Positions 1 to 9,442 of a DNA stretch of 64,000 nt are shown here, piece by piece; the stretch's first letter is position 1, and each line of letters opens with the position of its first letter. The DNA comes from Candidatus Syntrophocurvum alkaliphilum. Its GTDB lineage: Bacteria; Bacillota; Syntrophomonadia; Syntrophomonadales; Syntrophomonadaceae. The position numbers and the translations under genes were made by a program. The notes beneath the pieces are model-generated. The model saw nothing but the letters and a program-made list of their open reading frames with translations, did no database searches and had not been told where the DNA came from. The DNA lies in the NCBI RefSeq assembly GCF_009734445.1, contig NZ_CP046457.1, positions 1,792,001-1,856,000 of the forward strand, in the 5' to 3' direction.

Positions 1-61
1 CATTAAAAAACACTATAAACATAATGTTCATAGTGCCATGCTTTGTGCTTTTAAACAATAT

Positions 62-403
62 TTATTGTTCTTTGTAACTATCTACTATTATTTGAATTTT
101 ACTAACAAGTGGTGGTAAATCTATTTCTACTACATTCCAAACTATATTTAAATCGACACCCATGTAATCATGAATTAGCACATCCCTAATTCCGGCCATT
201 TTCTTCCAAGGTATCCCATTGTGCTGTTCACGTATTTTTACTGAAACTTTTTTTGTTGCCTCTCCTATAACTTCTAAATTTCTAATTACAGCATCTTGGA
301 TCATAGTATTGTTCATAAAACTATTTTTTCCATCTTCTGTATAGCTTTGAACTTTTTCAATGCATTCTAATATATGAATTAAGTATAATTTATCACTTTT
401 CAT
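62..403 (-). CDS. hepT: HepT-like toxin (HEPN/DUF86 family) of an MNT/HEPN module
   Basis: A 113-residue helical protein of the HepT/DUF86 family. The HEPN RNase signature R-x4-H-x-Y is visible as RDVLIHDY near residue 74. Family knowledge: HepT is the toxic partner (RNase-type HEPN fold) that is silenced by poly-AMPylation of the Tyr in this motif by its partner MntA. It lies immediately downstream of the nucleotidyltransferase gene and overlaps its stop by four bases (ATGA), which implies translational coupling and a two-gene operon read leftward. Length is normal for the family and the motif is intact, so the toxin looks functional. Downstream, at 11-35, there is an imperfect palindrome without a clear U tract. 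Confidence 0.88.
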   Translation of the reverse strand: MKSDKLYLIHILECIEKVQSYTEDGKNSFMNNTMIQDAVIRNLEVIGEATKKVSVKIREQHNGIPWKKMAGIRDVLIHDYMGVDLNIVWNVVEIDLPPLVSKIQIIVDSYKEQ

Positions 404-693
404 AATTGTATAGCCTCCCTTTTTACTTGGTCAGCTATTAAATTATGTAATGATTTTTCAGTTGCTATATCAACTTTAAATCCTAGCAATTCCTCTAATT
501 CTAATTTTAGACCTACCATATCAAAAAGCGTTCTATCTTTATCAAAGTCAACAAGCAAATCTAAGTCACTGTTTTTATGCTCTTCACCTCTTGAAATTGA
601 TCCAAATATACGAATATTGCTGGCTCCATACTTTTGAGCCAGCTTTAATATTATTTCTTTATTTTGTTTGATAACATTTAATTTTGGTTCCAT
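400..693 (-). CDS. mntA: MntA-like minimal nucleotidyltransferase, antitoxin
   Basis: A 97-residue minimal nucleotidyltransferase. The family signature GS-x10-D-x-D is intact (GSISRG...SDLDLLVDFD, about residues 31-49), so both catalytic aspartates are present. In characterised pairs this enzyme AMPylates the HepT toxin and so acts as antitoxin. The start is placed at ATG 693: AGGTG stands about seven bases upstream of it, whereas an in-frame GTG at 702 overlaps that ribosome binding site. It couples to hepT through an ATGA overlap. The start codon lies only 21 bases after the CCA end of tmRNA with no room for a promoter, so it is probably read from the ssrA transcript. Confidence 0.87.
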   Translation of the reverse strand: MEPKLNVIKQNKEIILKLAQKYGASNIRIFGSISRGEEHKNSDLDLLVDFDKDRTLFDMVGLKLELEELLGFKVDIATEKSLHNLIADQVKREAIQL

Positions 694-714
694 ATGTATC
701 ACCTAAAATTTAAT

Positions 715-1071
715 TGGTGGAGGCGGGGGGAATCGAACCCCCGTCCGAAAGAAAGACCAGCTGAGTCTCTCCGAGCGCAGTCTGTGTACTAAACTTCGCC
801 TTCAGTCGCCCACAGACAGGCTACTTTCTGGCTATCCCCGATTAATTTCCCCTTAAAGCCCCTCGAGGAGAAAGACTTCAGGGTACCCTCACTGTGTGAC
901 GCCCTAAACTAAGCCGTGAGGAAACCTAGCCGGACGAGCTGCTTTAAGCAGCAGCTAGTGAATAATTATCTTCTGCAGTTATTTTAACTGATCCACCTTT
1001 TTAACGAGTCGGTGAAGAACTCGGCTCGCTACTCAACCCACCTTTTCCCTCGTCGAAGCCATTACGCCCCC
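715..1071 (-). ncRNA. ssrA: tmRNA (transfer-messenger RNA)
   Basis: The tRNA-like ends are clear: the 5' end GGGGGCG pairs with CGCCTCC near the 3' end (one G-U pair), followed by discriminator A and an encoded CCA at 717-715. The T-arm GGTTCGATTCC is present, as is the typical 5' text GTAATGGCTTCGACG. The tag reading frame encodes AEDNYSLAAA followed by TAA (about 959-927), a normal hydrophobic degradation tag. It rescues stalled ribosomes together with SmpB, whose gene lies just upstream, and RNase R, one gene further. Length (357 nt) is typical of one-piece tmRNA. Confidence 0.96.
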
Positions 1072-1076
1072 ATGAT

Positions 1077-1082
1077 ATATTA
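1077..1082 (-). promoter_or_regulatory. Candidate -10 box of ssrA
   Basis: TAATAT lies about six bases before the first base of tmRNA. The matching -35 position falls inside the AT-only tandem repeat and shows no TTGACA-like hexamer, so the promoter may be weak, or the RNA may be processed from the smpB transcript. Confidence 0.4.
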
Positions 1083-1090
1083 ATTAATAA

Positions 1091-1170
1091 TTCTTAATTT
1101 TTAATTCTTAATTTTTAATTCTTAATTTTTAATTCTTAATTTTTAATTCTTAATTTTTAATTCTTAATTA
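1091..1170. repeat. Tandem 14-bp repeat, five copies plus a partial
   Basis: The unit TTCTTAATTTTTAA occurs five times in exact tandem (1091-1160) and continues as a partial sixth copy. The same AT-only word flanks many other intergenic repeats in this window (for example around 34890, 38640, 48750 and 50040), so it looks like a locally expanded edge of that repeat family. Confidence 0.9.
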
Positions 1171-1172
1171 AT

Positions 1173-1320
1173 GATGAAAAGCAAAGCTTTTCTTTTTACT
1201 ATCGGCTAATAATTTCGATTATATGGGACTATGGGTTTTTGTTAAGTTTTAGAAATCACCTAAGTTATAATTGAAAATCTATGATTTTCATTCCTTAATT
1301 AAGAATTCATAATTCAAAAT
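1173..1320. repeat. AT-rich element with paired end hairpins (family 2, copy a)
   Basis: Two short perfect hairpins, GAAAAGC-AAA-GCTTTTC (1176-1192) and GAAAATC-TAT-GATTTTC (1273-1289), are bracketed on both sides by AATTAAGAATT-type words. The same design, with different stem sequences, recurs at about 34885, 38460, 48745 and 49960. It fills the smpB-ssrA gap; I see no gene in it. Confidence 0.6.
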
Positions 1321-1376
1321 TATGAATTCAAAACTGCATAATATATATTAATATCTATAAATCACTTTGTACACTG

Positions 1377-1847
1377 TTATTTAAAGGATTTTTCCTTAAA
1401 TGCTCTTTCCATGTCTCTTTGAGCATCACGGGCAGCGATGTCTTGTCGCTTGTCATGTAGCTTTTTACCTACTGCTACTGCTAATTCCATTTTCATAAGA
1501 CCATTTTTGAGATAAACTTGCGTAGGTATTAAGGTAAATCCTTTTTCCTTTTGTAAACCAGTAAGACGGTTTATTTCTCTGCGATTAAGCAGAAGTTTTT
1601 TTGGTCTCTTTGGTTCATGGTTAAATTGGTTCCCTTGTTCGTATGGACTTATGTGAAAATTATTAACCCATACTTCACCTGACTTGACGACAGCATAAGC
1701 ATCTTGAAGGTTTCCCCTACCGTTGCGTAAAGATTTAACTTCAGTACCTACTAAAGCAATTCCAGCTTCATAGGTTTCTTTTATATGATACTCAAATCTT
1801 GCCTTACGGTTTTTTATTACTGTTTTTGTTCTTTGGCTTTTACTCAT
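1377..1847 (-). CDS. smpB: SsrA-binding protein SmpB
   Basis: A 156-residue SmpB of normal length. Recognisable segments are the N-terminal [19 protein letters not shown], the central [19 protein letters not shown] and the basic C-terminal tail [19 protein letters not shown] that enters the mRNA channel. It binds the tRNA-like domain of tmRNA and delivers it to stalled ribosomes. The ATG at 1847 follows AGAGGTG. It sits between rnr and ssrA, all on the same strand, a common Gram-positive arrangement. A strong sigma-A promoter lies in the 174-base gap behind rnr, so smpB can be expressed independently of rnr. Confidence 0.97.
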   Translation of the reverse strand: MSKSQRTKTVIKNRKARFEYHIKETYEAGIALVGTEVKSLRNGRGNLQDAYAVVKSGEVWVNNFHISPYEQGNQFNHEPKRPKKLLLNRREINRLTGLQKEKGFTLIPTQVYLKNGLMKMELAVAVGKKLHDKRQDIAARDAQRDMERAFKEKSFK

Positions 1848-1883
1848 ACTGCACCTCTATTTATTAGTGGTTTAGAAGAAATA

Positions 1884-1925
1884 AACCCTCGCCTCGGTAC
1901 AATTATTAGCGCCAAAGCCAGGGTT
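1884..1925 (-). promoter_or_regulatory. Leader hairpin of smpB
   Basis: Two 14-base arms (1884-1897 and 1912-1925) pair with one mismatch and two G-U pairs around a 14-base loop. It lies between the predicted smpB transcription start (about 1941) and the smpB ribosome binding site and lacks a U tract, so it looks like a leader structure, not a terminator. Confidence 0.45.
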
Positions 1926-1947
1926 GTTTTCATCGTGTTCAATGTTT

Positions 1948-1976
1948 ATTATATATTATCTGAAAACTTCAGTCAA
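1948..1976 (-). promoter_or_regulatory. Sigma-A promoter upstream of smpB
   Basis: Reading leftward, TTGACT (1976-1971) is followed after exactly 17 bases by TATAAT (1953-1948). This is a near-perfect vegetative promoter and predicts a leader of about 90 nt before smpB. Confidence 0.75.
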
Positions 1977-2021
1977 GAATTTTCCATAATATGGTTTAGG
2001 GCAGGAGAAACGCCCCGTGTC

Positions 2022-4133
2022 TTATTCGGATAGTTCGAAGTCTATTTTGGCATCGTCGGCATCTACTTTGACTAGGCGCACTCGTACTTTATCACCTATT
2101 GAAAATTTGCGGCCAGTGTGGCTTCCTATTAGGGAATAGGAGCGGTCAATGAATTCGTAGTAGTCATCTTCAATACTTGATATGTGAACTAATCCTTCAA
2201 TTGTATTATCTAGCTCTACAAATAATCCAAAGGGTTGTACTGAGGAAATTGTAGCTTCGAATTCTTCTCCTATAAACTGCTCCATGTATTGAGCTTTTTT
2301 AATATCTACTAGCTCTCTTTCCGCTTCTTCTGCCTTAATCTCTTTTAGTGATGATTGTTCACCATAGTTAGCCATTCTTTTTTCAAAGCTAGCTCGTTTT
2401 TTACCTGTCATTTTACCATCTAGTGTTGCTGATAGTACGCGATGGACTATTAAATCAGGGTATCTTCTAATTGGACTAGTAAAGTGACAGTAGTATTTTG
2501 AGGCTAGTCCAAAATGACCAAGTGCATCAGGCACGTATTTAGCATGCTTCATTGAGCGCAACAACATTAATGCCATGGTTTTTTCGCCTGCACTTCCCTT
2601 TATATCATTTAACACCTTCTGAAATGTATGTGGTTCTACCTTATTAGAGGTTATTTTTTGGCCAAATACACCTAAAACAGCATTCAGTTTAGTCAATGCT
2701 TCCTCATCTGGCTTTTCATGCACACGATATAGGATAGGTAGCTCTTGCCAATACATATGCTCAGCAACTACTTCATTTGCTTGTATCATAAAATCTTCAA
2801 TTATCATTTCACTTATTCCACGCTCAAAACGTTTTATTTCTATTGGAACATTGTTATCATCTAAAATCACTTTTGATTCTGGAAAATCAAAGTCTAGTGC
2901 CCCCCTGGCCATACGTTGTTCGCGTATAATCTCAGATAATTCTTTCATTAGAAAGAAGTCTTCCACTAAATCAGAATATCTTTTTTCAAGTTCTTTATCC
3001 TCTTTAGCTAGTATTTTATTTACATCAGTATAGGTCATTCTTTCATCAATATTTATTACCGATTTACAAAGGTCATAATTTAAAACCTTACCCTTGTAAT
3101 CTATCTCCATTATACAGCTCATAGCTAGTCTATTATCATTAGCATTAAGACTACAAATATCATTTGATAATTCTTTAGGTAACATAGGAAGAACCTTATT
3201 TATTAAATATACACTAGTTCCTCTTTGAAAAGCCTCCTTATCAAGTTTGCTCCCTTGCCTTACATAATAGGACACATCTGCTATATGCACTCCTAAACGA
3301 TAGCCTTTATCAGTTTTAGCTATTGAAACTGCATCATCTAGATCTTTGGCATCTTCACCATCTATAGTAACCATTTTTATATCTCTTAAATCTGTTCTAT
3401 TAGTTATTTCTTCATCTGTAATTGGTTTAGCTACTTTTTTAGCTTCTTCAATTACTCCTGGTGGAAAGTCTTCTGCTAAGTTATGTTTTTTTATAATTAC
3501 TTGTACATCAAGACCAGGAGTTCCTTTACGTCCAAAAACCTCTACGATTTTGCCCGCTGGAAATTTATATTTGTCAGGCCATTCTGTTATGTTTACAAGT
3601 ACTTTATCACCGTTTTTTACATTTAGTTTTTTAGATGGCTTAACATATATCGGATATATCTGTCTTGAATCATCAGGAATAACCTGCACTGCATGTTTTC
3701 CTTTTTCAAAGGTGCCTACTAATTGGGTATTTGCACGAGTAATTACCCTTATTACTTCTCCCTCAGGTCGTTGATCAGCAGTAGCTTTTTGATGAATTCT
3801 TACCATTACCTTGTCTAGGTGCATAGCGCCATTCAGGTTTTTACCGTAAACAAAAACACTAGGCTGATGGGTTGGGTCATCTGCATCAACAATGCCATAG
3901 CCCCTTTGACTTAGCTTTATTACACCTTTAACTAGGTTCATCATTTCGGGTAAGCCAAATTTTTCTTTGCGGGTTCTTACTATTTCTCCCTCTTTTTCCA
4001 GTTTACCTATTAGCTTACTAAATTTCATTTCATCTTCATATGAATGTACTTTTAAAACCTCCATTAGCTCATTATATGCTAATGGTCTATAGCTTGCATC
4101 TCGCATAAATTCTAGTATTGTTTCTTTATTAAT
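2022..4133 (-). CDS. rnr: Ribonuclease R
   Basis: A 3'-5' exoribonuclease of the RNB family, about 703 residues from the start chosen here. In order it shows a winged-helix-like N-terminus, cold-shock domains, the RNB catalytic core (acidic motif DGEDAKDLDDAVS, then HFTSPIRRYPDLIVHR) and a C-terminal S1 domain. It degrades structured RNA and acts with tmRNA/SmpB, whose genes follow. The first ATG (4106) has no ribosome binding site within range, whereas the frame continues upstream through NKETILEF, which matches the usual N-terminus, to an ATT at 4133 preceded nine bases earlier by GGGAG (4147-4143). ATT is therefore the likely start; ATG 4106 remains the conservative alternative. Confidence 0.93.
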   Translation of the reverse strand: MNKETILEFMRDASYRPLAYNELMEVLKVHSYEDEMKFSKLIGKLEKEGEIVRTRKEKFGLPEMMNLVKGVIKLSQRGYGIVDADDPTHQPSVFVYGKNLNGAMHLDKVMVRIHQKATADQRPEGEVIRVITRANTQLVGTFEKGKHAVQVIPDDSRQIYPIYVKPSKKLNVKNGDKVLVNITEWPDKYKFPAGKIVEVFGRKGTPGLDVQVIIKKHNLAEDFPPGVIEEAKKVAKPITDEEITNRTDLRDIKMVTIDGEDAKDLDDAVSIAKTDKGYRLGVHIADVSYYVRQGSKLDKEAFQRGTSVYLINKVLPMLPKELSNDICSLNANDNRLAMSCIMEIDYKGKVLNYDLCKSVINIDERMTYTDVNKILAKEDKELEKRYSDLVEDFFLMKELSEIIREQRMARGALDFDFPESKVILDDNNVPIEIKRFERGISEMIIEDFMIQANEVVAEHMYWQELPILYRVHEKPDEEALTKLNAVLGVFGQKITSNKVEPHTFQKVLNDIKGSAGEKTMALMLLRSMKHAKYVPDALGHFGLASKYYCHFTSPIRRYPDLIVHRVLSATLDGKMTGKKRASFEKRMANYGEQSSLKEIKAEEAERELVDIKKAQYMEQFIGEEFEATISSVQPFGLFVELDNTIEGLVHISSIEDDYYEFIDRSYSLIGSHTGRKFSIGDKVRVRLVKVDADDAKIDFELSE

Positions 4134-4194
4134 CTTTTATTTCTCCCTTCATCTTGCGGAAACTTAAATACTGTAATGTAGGAGGCATGTGGAC

Positions 4195-4265
4195 AGGGAA
4201 GCAGGGAGGGGTGTTCTTTTGCTTCCTTTAAAGGAAGCAAAAGAACCGTCCCCATGCTTCCTTGC
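4195..4265. repeat. Long GGGACGGTTCT-type hairpin (family 3, copy 1, decayed)
   Basis: The right arm carries GGAAGC, AAAAGAACCGTCCCC and GCTTCC. The left arm is the same in reverse but has GGGGTGTTC where GGGGACGGTTC is expected, so this copy has lost two bases. The variable word is GGAAGC, as in the copy at 43424. It lies between rnr and the HD-domain gene; apart from a weak TATAAT at 4306-4311 I see nothing else in this gap. Confidence 0.8.
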
Positions 4266-4328
4266 TCTCTCCAGTGTTTCCTTGGTTTTTTTAATATTTA
4301 TTTATATTATAGTTTTTTCAATTTTTAC

Positions 4329-4883
4329 CTATTCTAATCCTAAATCTGAAGCTATTTCTTTTAAACTTTCAAGTGATATTTGTAAAAATTCTTCTAGCTC
4401 CATTCCTAGTTCTGTGCAGCTAGACATTTGATTTCTATTTGCTCCTTTGGCAAAAGCTTTTTCTTTAAATCTTTTCTTTAATGATTTTAGTACTACTTTA
4501 TTTAAACTTTTATCAGGTCTTATAAGTGCAGCAGCAATAATAAAGCCACTAGCTGGATCTGCTGCATACAAGGCTTTATCCATATTGCTTTTTCGCTCTA
4601 AGCCATGAGCTTCATTATGAACCTTTACTGCATAAACTATATCTGCAGGTAGTCCATTTTCTTCTAATATTTTAGATCCTATTAAAGAATGTCTTTTAGG
4701 GTCATCATATGTACTATCATAATCTATATCATGAAGGAGTCCTGCTAACCCCCATTTTTGTTCATCTTCATTAAGGTTAATAGCTAAACCTCGCATTATT
4801 GCCTCTACAGCTAAGGAATGACTTATTAGGTTTTCATTTTTTAAGTTTTCTTTCAGTAACACTAATGCTTGTTCTCTTTGCAT
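4329..4883 (-). CDS. HD-domain (HDIG) phosphohydrolase-like protein
   Basis: A 184-residue single-domain HD protein. The metal ligands are visible as HSLAVEA (first His, about residue 22), LLHDIDYD (HD pair, about 51) and further histidines in RHSLIGS and VHNEAHG. This small HDIG group is widespread in Clostridia and is annotated as a hydrolase of unknown substrate. ATG 4883 follows GGGAG. It is 13 bases from the preceding esterase gene, so the two are probably cotranscribed. No signal peptide or membrane segment. I infer a cytosolic phosphohydrolase; the substrate cannot be told. Confidence 0.8.
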   Translation of the reverse strand: MQREQALVLLKENLKNENLISHSLAVEAIMRGLAINLNEDEQKWGLAGLLHDIDYDSTYDDPKRHSLIGSKILEENGLPADIVYAVKVHNEAHGLERKSNMDKALYAADPASGFIIAAALIRPDKSLNKVVLKSLKKRFKEKAFAKGANRNQMSSCTELGMELEEFLQISLESLKEIASDLGLE

Positions 4884-4896
4884 TTAATTCACTCCC

Positions 4897-5649
4897 TTAA
4901 TTGGATATAAATTCTGCTATGTTTTGAGCTAAAGACTCTTTTTCTAACCCCATTGTAGCAATATGACTTGATTTTTTAAGTTTTAAGATCTTAACCTTAG
5001 TTTGCTTTGCTCTTTTTTCTATAATGTTAATACTTCTAGGATTTACCGATTTGTCCTGCATAGATTGAACAGCTAAAACCGGAACATGTATTTTATGTAA
5101 TCTTTTAACTACCTTATTTCTAAGTTTAATCATACTCCTAAATGCCTTTACTGGTGTTACTCTATATGCAAATCTCCCCTGTTTTTGTAATGTTAATACA
5201 TCATCACCTATCTTTTTAGGGAAAAATGGTTTTATAAATTGAAAAATAACTGCTAACCTAGTTAAAATTGGGTAATTGTTAATCAAGGGAGCATTTATAC
5301 TAATAACCCCTTTAATCCCCTTTATTTCACTACCTGCATATAATGCTAATAGTCCTCCCATAGATAATCCTGCAATATAGACTTTGTCATAGTTTTCTAA
5401 TAAGTAATTTATCTCCACTTTAACTGCTCTATACCATTTATTCCAATTTGTTTTATTTAGGTATTCTGGATAAGTGCCATGGCCAGGTAAAAGTGGTGCA
5501 CTTATTGTGCAGTCTAGTATTTCATTTAAAATCAAAGCAGTTGGTTTTAATTCTGATGGTGATGCAGTAAATCCATGAATAAATAAAATAGCAGTATCAG
5601 TAGTTCCTTTTAAAAAAAACGGCTGAGCTTTAGGATATATAGTAACCAT
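4897..5649 (-). CDS. Alpha/beta hydrolase, Est30-like carboxylesterase
   Basis: A 250-residue serine hydrolase. The oxyanion segment HGFTASPSE (about residue 26), nucleophile elbow GLSMGG (about 94), acid residue in QSMQDKSVNP (about 200) and catalytic His in SSHIATMG (about 229) are all present in the order typical of Bacillus Est30/monoacylglycerol-lipase-type enzymes. It probably hydrolyses short to medium acyl esters in the cytosol. The start is put at the second ATG (5649) because GGGGAG stands eight bases before it but only two before ATG 5655. Upstream is the hppA terminator, so it begins a short operon with the HD-domain gene. Confidence 0.88.
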   Translation of the reverse strand: MVTIYPKAQPFFLKGTTDTAILFIHGFTASPSELKPTALILNEILDCTISAPLLPGHGTYPEYLNKTNWNKWYRAVKVEINYLLENYDKVYIAGLSMGGLLALYAGSEIKGIKGVISINAPLINNYPILTRLAVIFQFIKPFFPKKIGDDVLTLQKQGRFAYRVTPVKAFRSMIKLRNKVVKRLHKIHVPVLAVQSMQDKSVNPRSINIIEKRAKQTKVKILKLKKSSHIATMGLEKESLAQNIAEFISN

Positions 5650-5667
5650 AGACATTACTCCCCTAAT

Positions 5668-5708
5668 AAATAGAAAATAGGCAAGTAGCTAGAATCTACT
5701 TGCCTATT
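5668..5708 (-). terminator. Terminator of hppA
   Basis: A perfect 13-bp stem, AATAGGCAAGTAG (5676-5688) with its complement at 5696-5708, is followed on the minus strand by TTCTATTT. It is 20 bases past the hppA stop. Confidence 0.8.
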
Positions 5709-5728
5709 ATTATAGTTTTTAATTTATA

Positions 5729-7717
5729 TTACAGTACAAATAGTGGTACGAAAACTAGTGAAACGATACTCATTAACTTGATTAGGATATTGATTGATGG
5801 TCCAGATGTATCTTTACATGGATCACCAACAGTGTCTCCAACAATACCAGCTTCATGAGCTTCACTACCTTTTCCACCGTGGTTTCCAGCTTCGATAAAT
5901 TTCTTAGCATTGTCCCATGCTCCACCAGCATTAGCAAGCATGATAGCTAAGCATACACCTGATGCTAGAGCTCCAGCAAGCATTCCGGCTAGTGCTTCAG
6001 GTCCAAGTAGAAGTCCTACTGCGATAGGAGCAATTACTGCGATTAGACCTGGGAAAATCATTTCTTTTAGTGAAGAAGCTGTACTGATGTCAACACATCT
6101 TGCATAGTCAGCTTTAGCTTCACCTTCCATAAGGCCTTTAATTTCTCTAAACTGTCTTCTAACTTCTTCCACCATTTCTGCTGCTGCTCTCCCAACTGCA
6201 CCTAATGTTAGAGCACAGAAGAAGAACGGTAACATAGCACCAAATAAAAGAGCTACTATAACAGTTGGCTCAAGCAAGTTTACAGCATCAATACCTGCTA
6301 CTTGGGCAAATGCTGTTAGTAGTGCCAGAGCAGTTAAAGCTGCAGAACCTATAGCAAACCCTTTACCAATAGCGGCTGTAGTATTTCCAACAGAATCTAA
6401 TTTGTCTGTTGTTTCTCTTACTTCAGGAGGTAGTTCAGCCATTTCGGCAATTCCACCAGCATTATCAGCAATTGGACCATAAGCATCAACTGCAACAACC
6501 ATACCAATAGTTGCTAACATACCAACAGCTGCTAAAGCGATACCATAGACTCCACCAACCGCGAATGCAATTATTATTGCAATACAGATAAGTAATATTG
6601 GGAATAGTGTTGATATCATTCCAACACCTAATCCAGCAATTATGTTAGTTGCTGGTCCGGTTTTTGAAGCTTCAGAGATTTGTTGAGTTGGACCATATTC
6701 ATCTGAAGTATAGTATTCAGTAATTTTACCAATAGCAACACCAACAATTAGACCGGCTAACAACGCATAAAATACGTTGCCCATATCAGCTGGTAATAGG
6801 TATCTTACCGCAAAAAATGCAATAGCTACCATTATTACTGCTGCTACACCAGTACCAAGATTAAGTGCTTTCATTGGGTTTGTGTTTTCATCAGTTCTAA
6901 CAAAAAATGTTCCTATTATAGAAGCAACAATTCCACCTGCTGCAATTATAAGTGGTAATAATAATGCACCAATGCCAACTTCAGGCATTGTGCTCATTAA
7001 AACTGCACCTAATGTCATAGCAGCTATAATTGAACCTACATATGATTCAAACAGGTCAGCACCCATTCCAGCTACGTCACCAACATTGTCACCAACGTTA
7101 TCAGCAATAGTGGCTGGGTTTCTTGGATCGTCTTCTGGGATACCTGCTTCGATTTTTCCAACTAAATCAGCTCCAACGTCAGCAGCTTTAGTAAAGATTC
7201 CGCCACCAACACGTGCAAATAGCGCTATTGAACTAGCACCTAGAGCAAAACCATTAACTATAGTTGGATCACCAAATATTAAATAAAGAATTCCTAGTCC
7301 TAATAATCCCATACCTGCAACGGACATTCCCATAACTGCTCCACCTGAAAATGCAATTCCAAGTGCTTCATTTTGGGAGGTACGAGCAGCATGTGCAGTA
7401 CGTACATTCGCTTTAGTAGCAATGTTCATTCCTATGTAACCAGCTAGTGCGGAACATATGGCTCCGACTAGAAAACATATAGCAGTTTGCCATCCGATTG
7501 GTGTTATAACTAATATAATAAAAACTGCTAGTACAAATAGACTTAAGTTTCTGTATTGTCTGTTTAAAAACGCCATTGCTCCTTCGTTAATGGCTTCTGA
7601 GATTTCAAACATGTGGGGTGTACCAGTATCTGCTTTCTTAACCCTACTTGTTAAATAAAGTGCAAACAGAAGCGCGAGAGCTCCACCAGCAGGAGCAAAA
7701 TAAACTAAGCCTTCCAT
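5729..7717 (-). CDS. hppA: Membrane-bound pyrophosphatase, K+-dependent, probably Na+-pumping
   Basis: A 662-residue polytopic membrane protein that couples pyrophosphate hydrolysis to cation export. The catalytic cluster is visible as [21 protein letters not shown] (about 180-200), DNVGDNVGD (about 206-214) and a C-terminal [24 protein letters not shown] (444-453) has Ala where K+-independent enzymes carry Lys, which marks the K+-dependent subfamily. DLFESYVGS places the membrane glutamate (about residue 224) in the position typical of Na+-PPases, not in the later position of plant-type H+-PPases. I infer Na+ transport, though a dual Na+/H+ mode is possible. It follows secG and ends at a strong terminator. 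Confidence 0.95.
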   Translation of the reverse strand: MEGLVYFAPAGGALALLFALYLTSRVKKADTGTPHMFEISEAINEGAMAFLNRQYRNLSLFVLAVFIILVITPIGWQTAICFLVGAICSALAGYIGMNIATKANVRTAHAARTSQNEALGIAFSGGAVMGMSVAGMGLLGLGILYLIFGDPTIVNGFALGASSIALFARVGGGIFTKAADVGADLVGKIEAGIPEDDPRNPATIADNVGDNVGDVAGMGADLFESYVGSIIAAMTLGAVLMSTMPEVGIGALLLPLIIAAGGIVASIIGTFFVRTDENTNPMKALNLGTGVAAVIMVAIAFFAVRYLLPADMGNVFYALLAGLIVGVAIGKITEYYTSDEYGPTQQISEASKTGPATNIIAGLGVGMISTLFPILLICIAIIIAFAVGGVYGIALAAVGMLATIGMVVAVDAYGPIADNAGGIAEMAELPPEVRETTDKLDSVGNTTAAIGKGFAIGSAALTALALLTAFAQVAGIDAVNLLEPTVIVALLFGAMLPFFFCALTLGAVGRAAAEMVEEVRRQFREIKGLMEGEAKADYARCVDISTASSLKEMIFPGLIAVIAPIAVGLLLGPEALAGMLAGALASGVCLAIMLANAGGAWDNAKKFIEAGNHGGKGSEAHEAGIVGDTVGDPCKDTSGPSINILIKLMSIVSLVFVPLFVL

Positions 7718-7791
7718 TGTAGATTAATCATCTCCTTTTTTATAGTCTATAGAAAGTGAAATTTTACTTGCACTAAATATTATCACCTCTA

Positions 7792-8019
7792 TTAACTTAG
7801 CAATCCTATAGCTAAAGTAACAAGCATGAAGAGTGTAGCTATATAGGCAGTAATTTTTGCTAAGAGTGTATCAACTCCTTTACTCTTACCAAATATAGCT
7901 TCTCCGCCACCAGCTATACTACCAGATAAACCTGCACTTTTACCAGACTGCAATAGAATAGTAGTTATTAGACCGACAGCTAATAGAAATTGTAAAACTA
8001 GCGCTAGAGTATAAAGCAA
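7792..8019 (-). CDS. secG: Protein translocase subunit SecG
   Basis: A 75-residue SecG with two hydrophobic helices separated by the conserved loop QSGKSAGLSGSIAGGGEAIFG. It is the small non-essential partner of SecYE in the plasma membrane. The start is placed at TTG 8019, six bases after GGAGGT; an upstream TTG at 8034 overlaps that site. The gene is behind eno with a 68-base... AT-rich gap (8035-8101 to its right) and in front of hppA. The eno-secG-(rnr-smpB-ssrA) order is common in Gram-positive genomes; here hppA and two other genes separate secG from rnr. Confidence 0.93.
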   Translation of the reverse strand: MLYTLALVLQFLLAVGLITTILLQSGKSAGLSGSIAGGGEAIFGKSKGVDTLLAKITAYIATLFMLVTLAIGLLS

Positions 8020-8101
8020 TATTTCACCTCCCAAATAATAACTTGCCTAGAGCCGGTGTACATTTTAACATAATTTTATACTTTATGACAATAAATTAAC
8101 T

Positions 8102-9433
<1,332 letters not shown>

Positions 9434-9442
9434 TTAACCAAC

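Noticed and set aside
1091-1170. Possible CRISPR array
   Set aside because: The 14-bp units are contiguous with no spacers and consist of A, T and one C; this is a simple tandem repeat.
1785-2033. 82-codon plus-strand frame between smpB and rnr
   Set aside because: It starts inside smpB and runs antisense through the smpB promoter and leader; no protein features.
5910-7658. Several plus-strand open frames inside hppA
   Set aside because: They are antisense shadows of the low-complexity Ala/Gly-rich membrane protein, with no ribosome binding sites.
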